From positions 1-6,024 of the forward strand of contig MVRP01000228.1 in the NCBI GenBank assembly GCA_002067405.1: 6,024 nucleotides of DNA, given 5' to 3'. The stretch is from Syntrophorhabdaceae bacterium PtaU1.Bin034 (GTDB taxonomy: Bacteria; Desulfobacterota_G; Syntrophorhabdia; Syntrophorhabdales; WCHB1-27). The notes under the pieces are model-generated. The model was given only the letters and a program-made list of their open reading frames with translations. It did no database searches and was not told the DNA's origin. Below, one piece after another: positions 1 to 5,972 of the stretch. The number at the start of each line of letters is the position of its first letter. The stretch's first letter is position 1. The translations under genes and the position numbers were made by a program.

Positions 1-17
1 TCCCGGTGCTTCCGGGA
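1..17. repeat. Short inverted repeat at window start
   Basis: Positions 1-6 (TCCCGG) and 12-17 (CCGGGA) are perfect complements around a 5-base loop (TGCTT), giving a possible 6-bp GC-rich hairpin. No run of T follows, so it is not a convincing intrinsic terminator on either strand. It could be an end of the region that interrupts thiC, or chance. Nothing similar precedes the second dispersed repeat copy near 3120. Confidence 0.3.
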
Positions 18-51
18 ATAAGTATAGCCAGGTACCTGTGGGTAGGGAAGC

Positions 52-189
52 ATGGATATAAGATACAAGGGGGAGGCTCCGGCAGCTTTGCTGGCAGAGG
101 GGGCGACGCGAGCCCCAATAATTGCAGTGTGCAGTATGTGCGGGGAATACTGCGCGATGAAAATAATAACCGAGTACTTTAAGAAATAG
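52..189 (+). pseudogene. thiC: Remnant of the thiC 3' end (ThiC iron-sulphur tail)
   Basis: A 45-codon frame from ATG 52 to TAG 187-189. Residues 27-38 read CSMCGEYCAMKI, which matches the C-terminal tail of ThiC (phosphomethylpyrimidine synthase, the radical-SAM enzyme making the pyrimidine half of thiamin). In ThiC these cysteines ligand the [4Fe-4S] cluster; here they are residues 27, 30 and 34 (codons at 130, 139 and 151). The spacing is C-x2-C-x3-C, one residue shorter than the C-x2-C-x4-C of the E. coli type. The sequence before them does not resemble ThiC: it is the translated dispersed repeat (71-121), and the same frame has stops at 19, 25 and 43. Either thiC was interrupted near its 3' end, or the repeat caused a misassembly. 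The TAG abuts the xseA ATG, suggesting an ancestral thiC-xseA operon. AGGGA at 44-48 could serve ATG 52, so the fragment might be translated. A functional small protein is less likely. Confidence 0.55.
71..121 (+). repeat. Dispersed structured repeat, copy A
   Basis: This 51-base element matches 3120-3185 on the same strand. The 5' edge is similar (GGGAGGCTC against GGGAGCCTC) and the 3' part is nearly identical (94-121 against 3157-3185, differing by one G in a G run). The middle differs in sequence and length but can fold in both. Here CAGC 83-86 pairs with GCTG 90-93, with CTC 77-79 opposite GAG 97-99. The conserved 3' hairpin pairs GGGGC 100-104 with GCCCC 112-116 around loop GACGCGA, followed by AATAA. 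Conserved ends with a variable hairpin suggest a REP- or MITE-like palindromic element or a structured RNA. I do not recognise it as a named riboswitch class. It lies just before the thiC-like tail. Confidence 0.7.
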
Positions 190-1407
190 ATGGAATATCC
201 TTCTGAATGGCCTGTCCGGATATACACGGTGGCGCAACTCACCTCGCGCATCCGGGACGCCATTTACCGCCAGTTCAGGGATGTTGTGGTGGAAGGAGAA
301 GTCTCCAATTTCAAGGTCTACCCTTCCGGCCACCTCTACTTTACCCTGAAAGACGACTCGGCTTCCCTCAAGGCCGTCATGTTCAACTACTACGGGAAAT
401 ACCCGGACGGCCTCATCAAGGACGGGACGGCCGTCATATGCAGGGGCAGGGTCGACGTTTACGAGAAAAGGGGCGAGTACAGGCTCCTGGCCGACGAGAT
501 CGAGGTGAAGGGGCAGGGCCTCCTCCAGATCAAGTTCGAACTGCTTAAGGAAAAACTCTATAAAGAGGGGCTTTTCGATGCAACCCGCAAGCGCCCCTTG
601 CCGCTTTTGCCGAGGAGGATCGGAATCATTACCTCGCCCGTTGGAGCGGCAATCAGGGACATGCTGAAGATCGTATTCGGGAAGTTCGAGAATATGGATG
701 TGCGGATATTTCCGGTGCGCGTGCAGGGTGACCGGGCGTGCGACGAGGTCGTGGCAGCCATCGAGCATTTCAACCTCGAAAGGGATGTGGATGTGATCAT
801 CCTCGGGCGGGGAGGGGGGTCATACGAAGACCTCGCCTGTTTCAATGAGGAGGCCGTGGCGAGGGCCATTTTCGCTTCGGCTATACCGATAGTGTCCGGC
901 ATCGGCCACGAAATCGACATTACCATTGCGGATTTCGTCGCGGATGTGCGTGCTCCCACGCCGACTGCGGCGGCGGATATGGTCGTGAGAGATAAAAGGG
1001 AGCTCTCGGAGATGTTGCGCGGGATGGAGCAGAGACTCGGCCACCTGATGACAAAAAGGCTGGAGGCATCGAAGCTCCTTCTTTACAAAAATCTGCTGGA
1101 ACTCAAGGAGAAAAAGGATTTTGTCGTTAAGTACAAAATGTATCTCGATGAGCTTTCCAATACACTGCAGTACAGCTTTTCCACGCTTTTGAACAACAGG
1201 AAGACGAAATTGAAGGGATGCATCCAGCGGCTCGAGGACCTCAATCCGGAGAATATACTGAAGCGGGGCTACAGCATCACCGTACGTTCGGATACGAGGG
1301 CCGTGGTGACCGAAGCCGGTCAGGTCCGGAAAGGCGATGAGGTATCGGTCAGACTTTACCGGGGCAGCATAGGTTGCGTAGTGGAGAAGAAGACGGAGAC
1401 GAATTAA
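190..1407 (+). CDS. xseA: Exodeoxyribonuclease VII large subunit
   Basis: A 405-residue XseA, somewhat shorter than the E. coli (456) and B. subtilis (about 448) proteins but complete. Exonuclease VII degrades single-stranded DNA from either end into oligonucleotides; XseA is the catalytic subunit in a cytoplasmic complex with several XseB chains. An N-terminal OB-fold covers about residues 10-105 (YTVAQLTSRIR near 12, then VEGEVSNF and GHLYFTLKD). The catalytic domain carries GIITSPVGAAIRDM (145-158), GRGGGSYEDL (206-215), GIGHEID (237-243) and RAPTPTAAAD (254-263). A charged helical, coiled-coil-like stretch (about 265-345) precedes the C-terminal LNPENILKRGYSI segment (351-363). ATG 190 directly follows TAG 187-189 and lacks a clear Shine-Dalgarno, so translation probably depended on coupling to the frame upstream, seemingly thiC. 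No xseB follows: the next gene is convergent and starts its stop codon 11 bases away. The family assignment is certain. Confidence 0.97.
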   Translation: MEYPSEWPVRIYTVAQLTSRIRDAIYRQFRDVVVEGEVSNFKVYPSGHLYFTLKDDSASLKAVMFNYYGKYPDGLIKDGTAVICRGRVDVYEKRGEYRLLADEIEVKGQGLLQIKFELLKEKLYKEGLFDATRKRPLPLLPRRIGIITSPVGAAIRDMLKIVFGKFENMDVRIFPVRVQGDRACDEVVAAIEHFNLERDVDVIILGRGGGSYEDLACFNEEAVARAIFASAIPIVSGIGHEIDITIADFVADVRAPTPTAAADMVVRDKRELSEMLRGMEQRLGHLMTKRLEASKLLLYKNLLELKEKKDFVVKYKMYLDELSNTLQYSFSTLLNNRKTKLKGCIQRLEDLNPENILKRGYSITVRSDTRAVVTEAGQVRKGDEVSVRLYRGSIGCVVEKKTETN

Positions 1408-1418
1408 ACTGCTGCGCT

Positions 1419-2330
1419 TTACAGTTGCTGGTACCGGGCCATCAACTCTCTGATCTTTGGTATGGCTTTCTTTGCAGCCCGTATCCCCTCTTCCATCAGG
1501 AGCTTCTTCTGGGTGAAATCAAAAAGGGAGACGCCCTTCGTGTCAGGCTCTATGATCACATCAGCCGTTTGGATCTTCGGCCGGCTCGACTCGCGCATCA
1601 TGATATTCACCGACTGGGCGATGATATCCACCAGTGATTCGATCTGATAGTTTTTCACGTCCTTTTGCAGGTTGACCGCTATGACGATGTCGGCTCCCCT
1701 TGCCCGTGCGATATCACAGGCTACGTTATTCGTCACGCCGCCGTCAACGAGGGTCCGGTTGCCGAACGCAACGGGCACAAAGATGCCGGGGATCGCGCTT
1801 GACGCCCGGATGCCCCTGGCGAGCGAGCCTTTCTCGAGCGTCACTGTCTCGCCCGTATTCAGATCGGTTGCAATGGGACAAAAAGGGATTTTGGTGTCCT
1901 CTATCTTTCGGACCTTTACGTTCTGCTCCACGAAGCTCTCCAGCCGCGCCCCCTGGACCGGACCGAGCTTGGAATAGACGATGGAGAAGTCGAGTATATC
2001 ATTGCGATCGATCCTGTACGCCATCCATTCAAGCTGAAAACTGTCAGGATTGGCAGCGTACATGCCGCCGATCAAGCTGCCCACGCTCGTGCCTATGATC
2101 ATGCTCACAGGTATCTTCTCCTGTTCGAGCACCCTTATGACACCTACATGGGCAAATCCTTTGGCTGATCCTCCCCCGAGCACGAGGGCGATCTTCGGCT
2201 GCCTCTTGATAGAGGCCTCCGTTGGTGTCCCCAGTGGTTTTGCCGTCCGGAAGGCCGTCTCGCACGAAAAAAGGGAAAAAAGGACCAAAACCGCGACGAG
2301 AAATTTGCGTATGTTACCGTGAACCAACAT
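1419..2330 (-). CDS. Patatin-like phospholipase family protein, probable lipoprotein
   Basis: A 303-residue serine hydrolase of the bacterial patatin/RssA (NTE-like) family, expected to cleave acyl esters of phospholipids or lysophospholipids. The catalytic elements are intact: oxyanion loop GGGSAKG (52-58), nucleophile elbow GTSVGS with Ser82, and the DGG motif with Asp196 completing the Ser-Asp dyad. The N-terminus has basic residues, a hydrophobic stretch (about 10-22) and Cys23 in LFSC. This looks like a lipobox, although Phe at -2 is not classical, so the mature protein is probably lipid-anchored and acts in the periplasm or at a membrane. ATG 2330 overlaps the end of the MBL-fold gene by 17 bases and has no strong ribosome binding site, so coupled translation from the upstream promoter is likely. 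The true substrate cannot be read from sequence. Its stop lies 11 bases past the convergent xseA stop, with no obvious terminator between. Confidence 0.93.
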   Translation of the reverse strand: MLVHGNIRKFLVAVLVLFSLFSCETAFRTAKPLGTPTEASIKRQPKIALVLGGGSAKGFAHVGVIRVLEQEKIPVSMIIGTSVGSLIGGMYAANPDSFQLEWMAYRIDRNDILDFSIVYSKLGPVQGARLESFVEQNVKVRKIEDTKIPFCPIATDLNTGETVTLEKGSLARGIRASSAIPGIFVPVAFGNRTLVDGGVTNNVACDIARARGADIVIAVNLQKDVKNYQIESLVDIIAQSVNIMMRESSRPKIQTADVIIEPDTKGVSLFDFTQKKLLMEEGIRAAKKAIPKIRELMARYQQL

Positions 2331-2949
2331 ATGGATTATTGACCTTTTCCAATCCGATGGTGCTTTTCGGCGCCATACCGTAATTATGGCCCGGAAGGAC
2401 TACCGTTGCATCCGACAAGGTGAAGAGCTTGGTGCGAATAGAAGAAACGAGTGTTTGCCAGGAACCCCCTTGAAGGTCGGTTCTTCCCACGCCGCCCACG
2501 AAGAGTGTGTCGCCGGTAAAAACGAGACCGTCAACATAGAGACAGATGCTCCCCGGGGAATGACCGGGGGTATGGAGCACTTTCAGGGAGATATCGCCAA
2601 CGGTGATCAGGTCGTTTTCTTTCACCGTGATGTCGGCCGGAGGTGAAGCCTCTGCGCCGAACATGTTCATCATCTGCGGTGACTGCGCGGTGAGCCATCT
2701 CGCTTCCGCCTCGTGAATGATGATCTTCGCCCCTGTCAGCTCCTTCATCAGCTTGTTGCCCATTATATGGTCGATGTGGGAATGGGTGTTGACGATGTAT
2801 TTTATCTTGAGCTTGTTCTTCTCAGCTTCCCTGACCAGCAGTTCCCCGTTCGCTGCGGGGTCTATGACCAGGGCCTCCCCCGTCTCCTCGGAGCCCACAA
2901 TATATGCGAACACTGCAAAACTGCCTACTTGCATCTGTCGTGTAAACAT
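2314..2949 (-). CDS. MBL-fold metallo-hydrolase, glyoxalase II/YcbL type
   Basis: A 211-residue cytoplasmic metallo-beta-lactamase-fold hydrolase. The metal-binding residues are present: HSHIDH (56-61, with His56, His58, Asp60 and His61), His130 in HTPGH (126-130), Asp147 in GDTLF, and His188 in PGHNYG. The GVGRTDL segment (153-159) is typical of single-domain glyoxalase II-like proteins such as YcbL. The long substrate-binding C-terminal domain of true glyoxalase II is missing, so a thioester or related substrate is likely but unproven; persulfide dioxygenases share the fold. I prefer ATG 2949 to the in-frame ATG at 2982. GGGGAG (2954-2959) lies 4 bases upstream of 2949, whereas the 2982 codon falls inside the likely -10 box and so upstream of the transcript start. 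It is the first gene of a two-gene unit with the patatin gene. Confidence 0.93.
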   Translation of the reverse strand: MFTRQMQVGSFAVFAYIVGSEETGEALVIDPAANGELLVREAEKNKLKIKYIVNTHSHIDHIMGNKLMKELTGAKIIIHEAEARWLTAQSPQMMNMFGAEASPPADITVKENDLITVGDISLKVLHTPGHSPGSICLYVDGLVFTGDTLFVGGVGRTDLQGGSWQTLVSSIRTKLFTLSDATVVLPGHNYGMAPKSTIGLEKVNNPYVGSR

Positions 2950-2953
2950 ATTT

Positions 2954-2959
2954 CTCCCC
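2954..2959 (-). promoter_or_regulatory. Ribosome binding site of the MBL-fold gene
   Basis: Minus-strand GGGGAG, followed by AAAT and then ATG 2949. This is the only good Shine-Dalgarno near the gene and it decides the start, removing 11 residues from the longest open frame. The 4-base spacing equals that at the thymidylate synthase gene. Confidence 0.75.
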
Positions 2960-2977
2960 GGATAATCAATTTGCCTT

Positions 2978-3007
2978 ATCATACTATTTTCAGTTATAGT
3001 TTTTCAA
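2978..3007 (-). promoter_or_regulatory. Sigma-70-like promoter for the MBL-patatin unit
   Basis: Read on the minus strand, TTGAAA (3002-3007) is a 5/6 match to the -35 consensus and TATGAT (2978-2983) is a 5/6 match to the -10 consensus, with an 18-base spacer (2984-3001). The surroundings are AT-rich compared with flanking DNA. A transcript would begin near 2971, leaving a leader of about 22 bases before ATG 2949 that contains the ribosome binding site. This is a sequence match only. Confidence 0.65.
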
Positions 3008-3119
3008 ATTTTAGGATCGCCGCCCTCGGTTTCGGCCGATGGTTGGAATGTGATTGGTAATCCGATATTCGGACCCGAAAGAAGAGCCAGCGATTCAAAA
3101 TACCTCTTTCTTTTTATGA

Positions 3120-3185
3120 GGGAGCCTCTGCCGGCCGGGCACCGCCAAGCGGTCGCGCAGAGGGGGGCGACGCGAGCCCCAATAA
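3120..3185 (+). repeat. Dispersed structured repeat, copy B, in the thymidylate synthase leader
   Basis: This 66-base element is homologous to 71-121 on the same strand. CCTCTGC 3125-3131 pairs perfectly with GCAGAGG 3157-3163. The inner part holds a small hairpin, ACCGC 3141-3145 with GCGGT 3149-3153 around CAA. After the long stem comes the conserved second hairpin, GGGGC 3164-3168 with GCCCC 3176-3180 around GACGCGA, then AATAA. The 3' end of the element is 9 bases before AGGAGG (3195-3200) of the downstream gene, so as RNA it would be a structured 5' leader next to the ribosome binding site. It may be a palindromic repeat that happens to lie here, or a regulatory RNA. The remaining divergent DNA between the minus-strand promoter and this element shows only a weak inverted repeat (TCCGA/TCGGA, 3061-3073) and no convincing plus-strand promoter. 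Confidence 0.7.
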
Positions 3186-3194
3186 ATAAATGCC

Positions 3195-3200
3195 AGGAGG
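3195..3200 (+). promoter_or_regulatory. Ribosome binding site deciding the thymidylate synthase start
   Basis: AGGAGG, a perfect Shine-Dalgarno core, sits 4 bases before ATG 3205. An in-frame ATG at 3190 lies upstream of it and has no ribosome binding site of its own (it is preceded by AATAAATAA), so 3205 is the better start. Confidence 0.8.
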
Positions 3201-3204
3201 AAGG

Positions 3205-3909
3205 ATGACGTCGGTTCTGATAGAAGCCCGAGACCTCCCTGATGCGTGGTTTCAATGTATCTACCGGATCTTCGAAGACGACTGCGCCCGTGAGTACGAG
3301 GTGCAGAAGGGTTCCTTCGAAGGCATCAAGAGACGGCAGTTCGATATCATAATGGTGAACATCAACCATCCCGGCACGAGACCGCTCATCCCCGATATTC
3401 CTATCGAGCTCGGGATACCTCAGCCGACCAGCATGGAGTACGTGGAGAACTACCTGCAATACCTGATGACGGACAAGAAGAAGGAAAATGAGGTCTACAC
3501 GTACGGCGAGAGGCTCACGAACCCGAAGGTATCAATCAACGGTCAGGAGGTTTCCTTCGGCATCAATCCTGTAGAAGAAGTCATCAGGACTTACAGGGAC
3601 AACAAGCACGGAACGAACCAGGCGATCATGGAAGTGGGAATGCCGCAGGACATTGTGCTTGAAGACCCTCCCTGCCTGAGGCTGATAGATACCCGCCTCA
3701 TGGAGGGAAAACTCAATTTCGTCCTCTATTTTCGGAGTTGGGACCTCTGGGCCGGTTTCCCGTCCAATCTTGCGGCCATACAGCTCCTCAAGGAGTACAT
3801 GTGCCAGGAGGTCGGCGTTGAAGACGGTTCTATCGTAGCGGTGAGCAAGGGCCTGCACCTCTACGAATACTCATTTGCCCTCGCGCTCAAGCGGCTGCGG
3901 AGGGCGTAG
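3205..3909 (+). CDS. thyA: Thymidylate synthase, short archaeal-like type
   Basis: A 234-residue protein of the ThyA superfamily, which makes dTMP from dUMP with a folate one-carbon donor in the cytoplasm. The C-terminal half keeps the ThyA active site in exact spacing. Cys157 (in DPPCL) corresponds to E. coli Cys146; Arg177, Ser178 and Asp180 (FRSWDL) to Arg166, Ser167 and Asp169; Asn188 to Asn177; His218 and Tyr220 (GLHLY) to His207 and Tyr209. The N-terminal half does not follow the E. coli pattern: I see no RTGTG phosphate loop, and at the place of the Arg126-Arg127 pair there is Thr-Asn (137-138). The protein ends about 14 residues after Tyr220, where E. coli continues for some 55 and closes over the cofactor. 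Short enzymes like this are known from archaea and some anaerobic bacteria. The superfamily is secure; dUMP methylation is likely, while a dCMP or other pyrimidine hydroxymethylase is the alternative. It is convergent with the kinase gene, 9 bases away. Confidence 0.85.
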   Translation: MTSVLIEARDLPDAWFQCIYRIFEDDCAREYEVQKGSFEGIKRRQFDIIMVNINHPGTRPLIPDIPIELGIPQPTSMEYVENYLQYLMTDKKKENEVYTYGERLTNPKVSINGQEVSFGINPVEEVIRTYRDNKHGTNQAIMEVGMPQDIVLEDPPCLRLIDTRLMEGKLNFVLYFRSWDLWAGFPSNLAAIQLLKEYMCQEVGVEDGSIVAVSKGLHLYEYSFALALKRLRRA

Positions 3910-3918
3910 GGCTGTCTC

Positions 3919-4473
3919 CTACCGGGTGAGAACGGTCAGCGAAACGGCCGTTATCAGCGGTATCGATAGATTATCGTCAACAAATCTTAACGAGAAGAGC
4001 TCCGTAAGCGTTGCGGCGCCTGCAGCCCCGATGACTGCCTGAGCCCTGAAGGAGAATGCTGCGAGGATAATCAGGGAAGAGAGGAAGAAGGCAGCCGTAC
4101 CCTCCATCGATTTTCCCGGGAGCAGCCGTCTTTTGCCCCATCTTACGCCTATAACGGAAGCTAACGGATCCGACAGGCAAAGGACAAAGAGGGAGGCCGC
4201 AGCGACGGATCGCTCAAAAAGGAGTATCGTCGCCAATGCGGAGACGAGAAAGAAAAGGCTTCCTGTCGGCCGCGCCGACTCTTCCTTTTTTAGCTGCTTT
4301 TGAAGAAATTCCCATTTGAAATAGCCCTTTATCCGCAATATGTCCAGCCCTCCCACAAGCGCAAGAAGGCAGGCTGTCAGGGCGAGGGCTGTTACTTTGC
4401 CGGCAGTGAGCAGGACAAGCGGGATCACGAGGCCGCACGCATGGAATACTTTCCTTCCGGGCAAAAGGGGCAT
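3919..4473 (-). CDS. Diacylglycerol/polyprenol kinase family membrane protein
   Basis: A 184-residue integral membrane protein of the CTP-dependent lipid kinase family (dolichol kinase SEC59, yeast DGK1, phytol kinase; related to CdsA in fold). Family signatures occur in order: RKVFH followed by a glycine (7-14), SDPLASVIGVRWG (101-113), the phosphate-binding PGKSMEG (119-125), a Glu in TELF (157-160), and DDNLSIPL (166-173). Roughly six or seven hydrophobic segments are visible (about 12-32, 28-44, 71-87, 89-105, 126-142, 145-160 and 167-183). It should phosphorylate a lipid alcohol at the cytoplasmic membrane; the substrate (diacylglycerol, polyprenol, phytol-like) cannot be told. The start is ATG 4473, in the TGATG overlap with the upstream stop; the longer open frame upstream is not membrane-like and lies wholly within the previous gene. 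GTG 4476 is a possible alternative. No Shine-Dalgarno is present, so translation is probably coupled. Confidence 0.88.
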   Translation of the reverse strand: MPLLPGRKVFHACGLVIPLVLLTAGKVTALALTACLLALVGGLDILRIKGYFKWEFLQKQLKKEESARPTGSLFFLVSALATILLFERSVAAASLFVLCLSDPLASVIGVRWGKRRLLPGKSMEGTAAFFLSSLIILAAFSFRAQAVIGAAGAATLTELFSLRFVDDNLSIPLITAVSLTVLTR

Positions 4474-5360
4474 CACAAGGGAGAGGAGGGATCGTTGTAG
4501 GTTCGAATCGCTTCCTGCACGGCCGTCTGTAACGGTTCGAGATCGCAGGTCTCGGTCACTTCGAAGGTAGTGCGCTTCTGGGAGCTGTCGATCAGGGTGA
4601 GCGATACGCGCTCCTTCATGGGGATTATCTCCCCGACCAACCTCTTTCTGCATTCAACATGGATGCCGTAGTAACAGGAGCGGACCACGGCGTCCTTATG
4701 GTCGGCAACGGTAGAATTCAGGAGTTCACGGGTCAGGTCGTTGAGCCGTGAGGGCGCAACCCGGTCCAGGTGGCGGGATACCGAATGATCCTTGAGAAAG
4801 GAGCCTATTTCCACTTCCGGCTCCGTTGGGGTAGCCGGCTTCCGGGCGCGTCCGTAGTTGGCAAGGTTTGTGGCCTCACGCACGATATCAGAGTGGGTAT
4901 AGGATGACCTGTTCCACAATTCGCCAAACAGCCTGAAGGCCTCGTTCCAGGAAAGCCGTGGCAGAGCATTGACAAATATGCTCCTTCGCAAGGCCCTGTC
5001 ATAGAAGTTGGGAACGGATTTTCGCTCCAGCCGGCTATCGACAAAAATACTCCACACCTGGACATAGTGTTCTCTTCTCTCCGGTTCGGCGTCTTCTTTC
5101 GGAACATCGACTGACTGGTAATTGAAATCCGGATTCAGCAGATCGTACACGTACAGGAAGAGGCGATAGATGCGTCCGTACAGGAAGAGGTTGTTGTCCC
5201 ATACCCGCAACGCCACATCCAGCCGGTCAGCCGTCTTCTTTTTTACCAGGACCTTTTCATTCCACGGGTTGTCGATTGCTTCTATGCGTATGCGGTGTAT
5301 GTAGTCGGAAATACCCTGGGATTCCAGGACGCTGCTAAAGACAGCCCGGTTCTGCTCCAT
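4473..5360 (-). CDS. Conserved-looking protein of unknown function
   Basis: I do not recognise this 295-residue protein. It has no signal peptide or membrane segment, so it is probably cytoplasmic. Residues 20-80 are rich in aromatic and charged residues with a helical look (DRLDVALRVWDNNLFLYG 45-62, then YRLFLYVYDLLNPDF). A second helical, aromatic block spans about 98-170 (VQVWSIFVDSRLERK, LSWNEAFRLFGELWN). A Pro/Thr/Glu-rich linker (173-184) separates it from a C-terminal domain with a probable beta pair around RVSLTLID and TTFEVTE (251-270) and a final helix. Scattered cysteines (229, 237, 272) form no clear metal motif. ATG 5360 directly follows the TGA of the exported TPR gene, and its own TGA overlaps the kinase start, so it is the middle of a coupled set. 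A role near lipid or envelope metabolism is suggested only by these neighbours. Confidence 0.85.
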   Translation of the reverse strand: MEQNRAVFSSVLESQGISDYIHRIRIEAIDNPWNEKVLVKKKTADRLDVALRVWDNNLFLYGRIYRLFLYVYDLLNPDFNYQSVDVPKEDAEPERREHYVQVWSIFVDSRLERKSVPNFYDRALRRSIFVNALPRLSWNEAFRLFGELWNRSSYTHSDIVREATNLANYGRARKPATPTEPEVEIGSFLKDHSVSRHLDRVAPSRLNDLTRELLNSTVADHKDAVVRSCYYGIHVECRKRLVGEIIPMKERVSLTLIDSSQKRTTFEVTETCDLEPLQTAVQEAIRTYNDPSSPL

Positions 5361-5936
5361 TCAAAAGGTGCCTTCCAGTCCGGCAAGGCTGAGGAGAAGG
5401 TTTTTTGACTTCATCCACACAGACGCAGGGTCAGGCGAGAACGGCACGGTCTGACAGGTTTCGAGCAGATATTTCCTCGCCTGTTCAGCATCACCCTTCT
5501 TCTTGTAGAGGAGCCCGATGTTATAGGCAGACTCCCCTTTCAGTACGAAATACCTGTTTGAAAGGCCGTTTATCCTTTGAAGTTTGAGGTAGAGGTCCTC
5601 TTTCTGGCTTTGTTTAAGGTTCGGGTCGTTCAGGGCCTTCTCGTAAGCGTCTCCGACACATTTCATAAACACCAGATTGTCCCTCGTATAGGCGTAGACG
5701 CCGAGGAATGCCCTGAGCGCGTCATCGGTCCTTCCCTTTTTCAACTGCTCTTCACCTGCCTGGAAATAATCGAGAAGGTTGATGTCGTTGACGCCTGCAA
5801 CTGCCTGGGCGGACGGCGAGGACGAGCTGCCTGGCTTCCTTGCTTTCTTTTCAGCGGCAAAAAGGCAATGGGGCCAGATGAGTGCGACTGCCAGCAGAAC
5901 GAGAAAAGGAGCCAGCGCCCCCTTCCTTCTCAGCAC
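5361..5936 (-). CDS. Exported TPR-repeat protein
   Basis: A 191-residue protein from GTG 5936. The N-terminus is a Sec signal peptide: basic LRRKG, a hydrophobic core of about 15 residues (APFLVLLAVALIW), then CLFAAEKK with likely cleavage around residue 26-28. A Ser/Pro/Ala-rich spacer follows (about 33-47). Two TPR-like helical pairs are visible, at about 57-90 (YFQAGEEQLKKGRTDDALRA) and 134-167 (ESAYNIGLLYKKKGDAEQAR), with a longer helical region between. It is probably a periplasmic protein-interaction scaffold; the partner is unknown. The open frame extends upstream to 6020 but that part lies in the tRNA, so it is rejected. GTG is the only usual start codon between the tRNA and the signal core. 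GGAGG lies 14 bases upstream, which is too far to be ideal, so the start is less certain than the gene. The TGA is followed at once by ATG of the next gene. Confidence 0.82.
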   Translation of the reverse strand: MLRRKGALAPFLVLLAVALIWPHCLFAAEKKARKPGSSSSPSAQAVAGVNDINLLDYFQAGEEQLKKGRTDDALRAFLGVYAYTRDNLVFMKCVGDAYEKALNDPNLKQSQKEDLYLKLQRINGLSNRYFVLKGESAYNIGLLYKKKGDAEQARKYLLETCQTVPFSPDPASVWMKSKNLLLSLAGLEGTF

Positions 5937-5972
5937 GTGTATTTTGGGTGCCTCCGGATAACGGTTTGCATA

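Noticed and set aside
71..121. Copy A as a cyclic-di-GMP-I (GEMM) or ZTP riboswitch, because of the GACGC loop
   Set aside because: The other conserved blocks of those aptamers, such as the GCAAACC segment of GEMM, are absent in both copies.
3..182. Frame-3 open reading frame entering from the left edge
   Set aside because: It reads through the dispersed repeat as a Gly/Ser-rich sequence and through the ThiC-like codons out of frame; the ThiC match in frame 1 is far more convincing.
558..959. Minus-strand open frame within xseA as a gene
   Set aside because: It is antisense to the strongly conserved XseA catalytic motifs and its translation resembles no protein family; it is a shadow frame.
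3004..3459. Minus-strand open frame across the divergent region and the thymidylate synthase start
   Set aside because: It runs through the minus-strand promoter, the repeat and the thymidylate synthase coding sequence, with no family resemblance and no ribosome binding site that I could see.
3906..3922. GTAGG/CCTAC inverted repeat between the convergent thymidylate synthase and kinase genes, as a possible terminator
   Set aside because: The stem is only 5 bp, has a 7-base loop and is not followed by a T run on either strand.
4474..4653. N-terminal extension of the lipid kinase from an ATG at 4653
   Set aside because: The 60 extra residues are polar, unlike the family, and lie entirely in the coding sequence of the upstream gene; ATG 4473 gives a family-like start.
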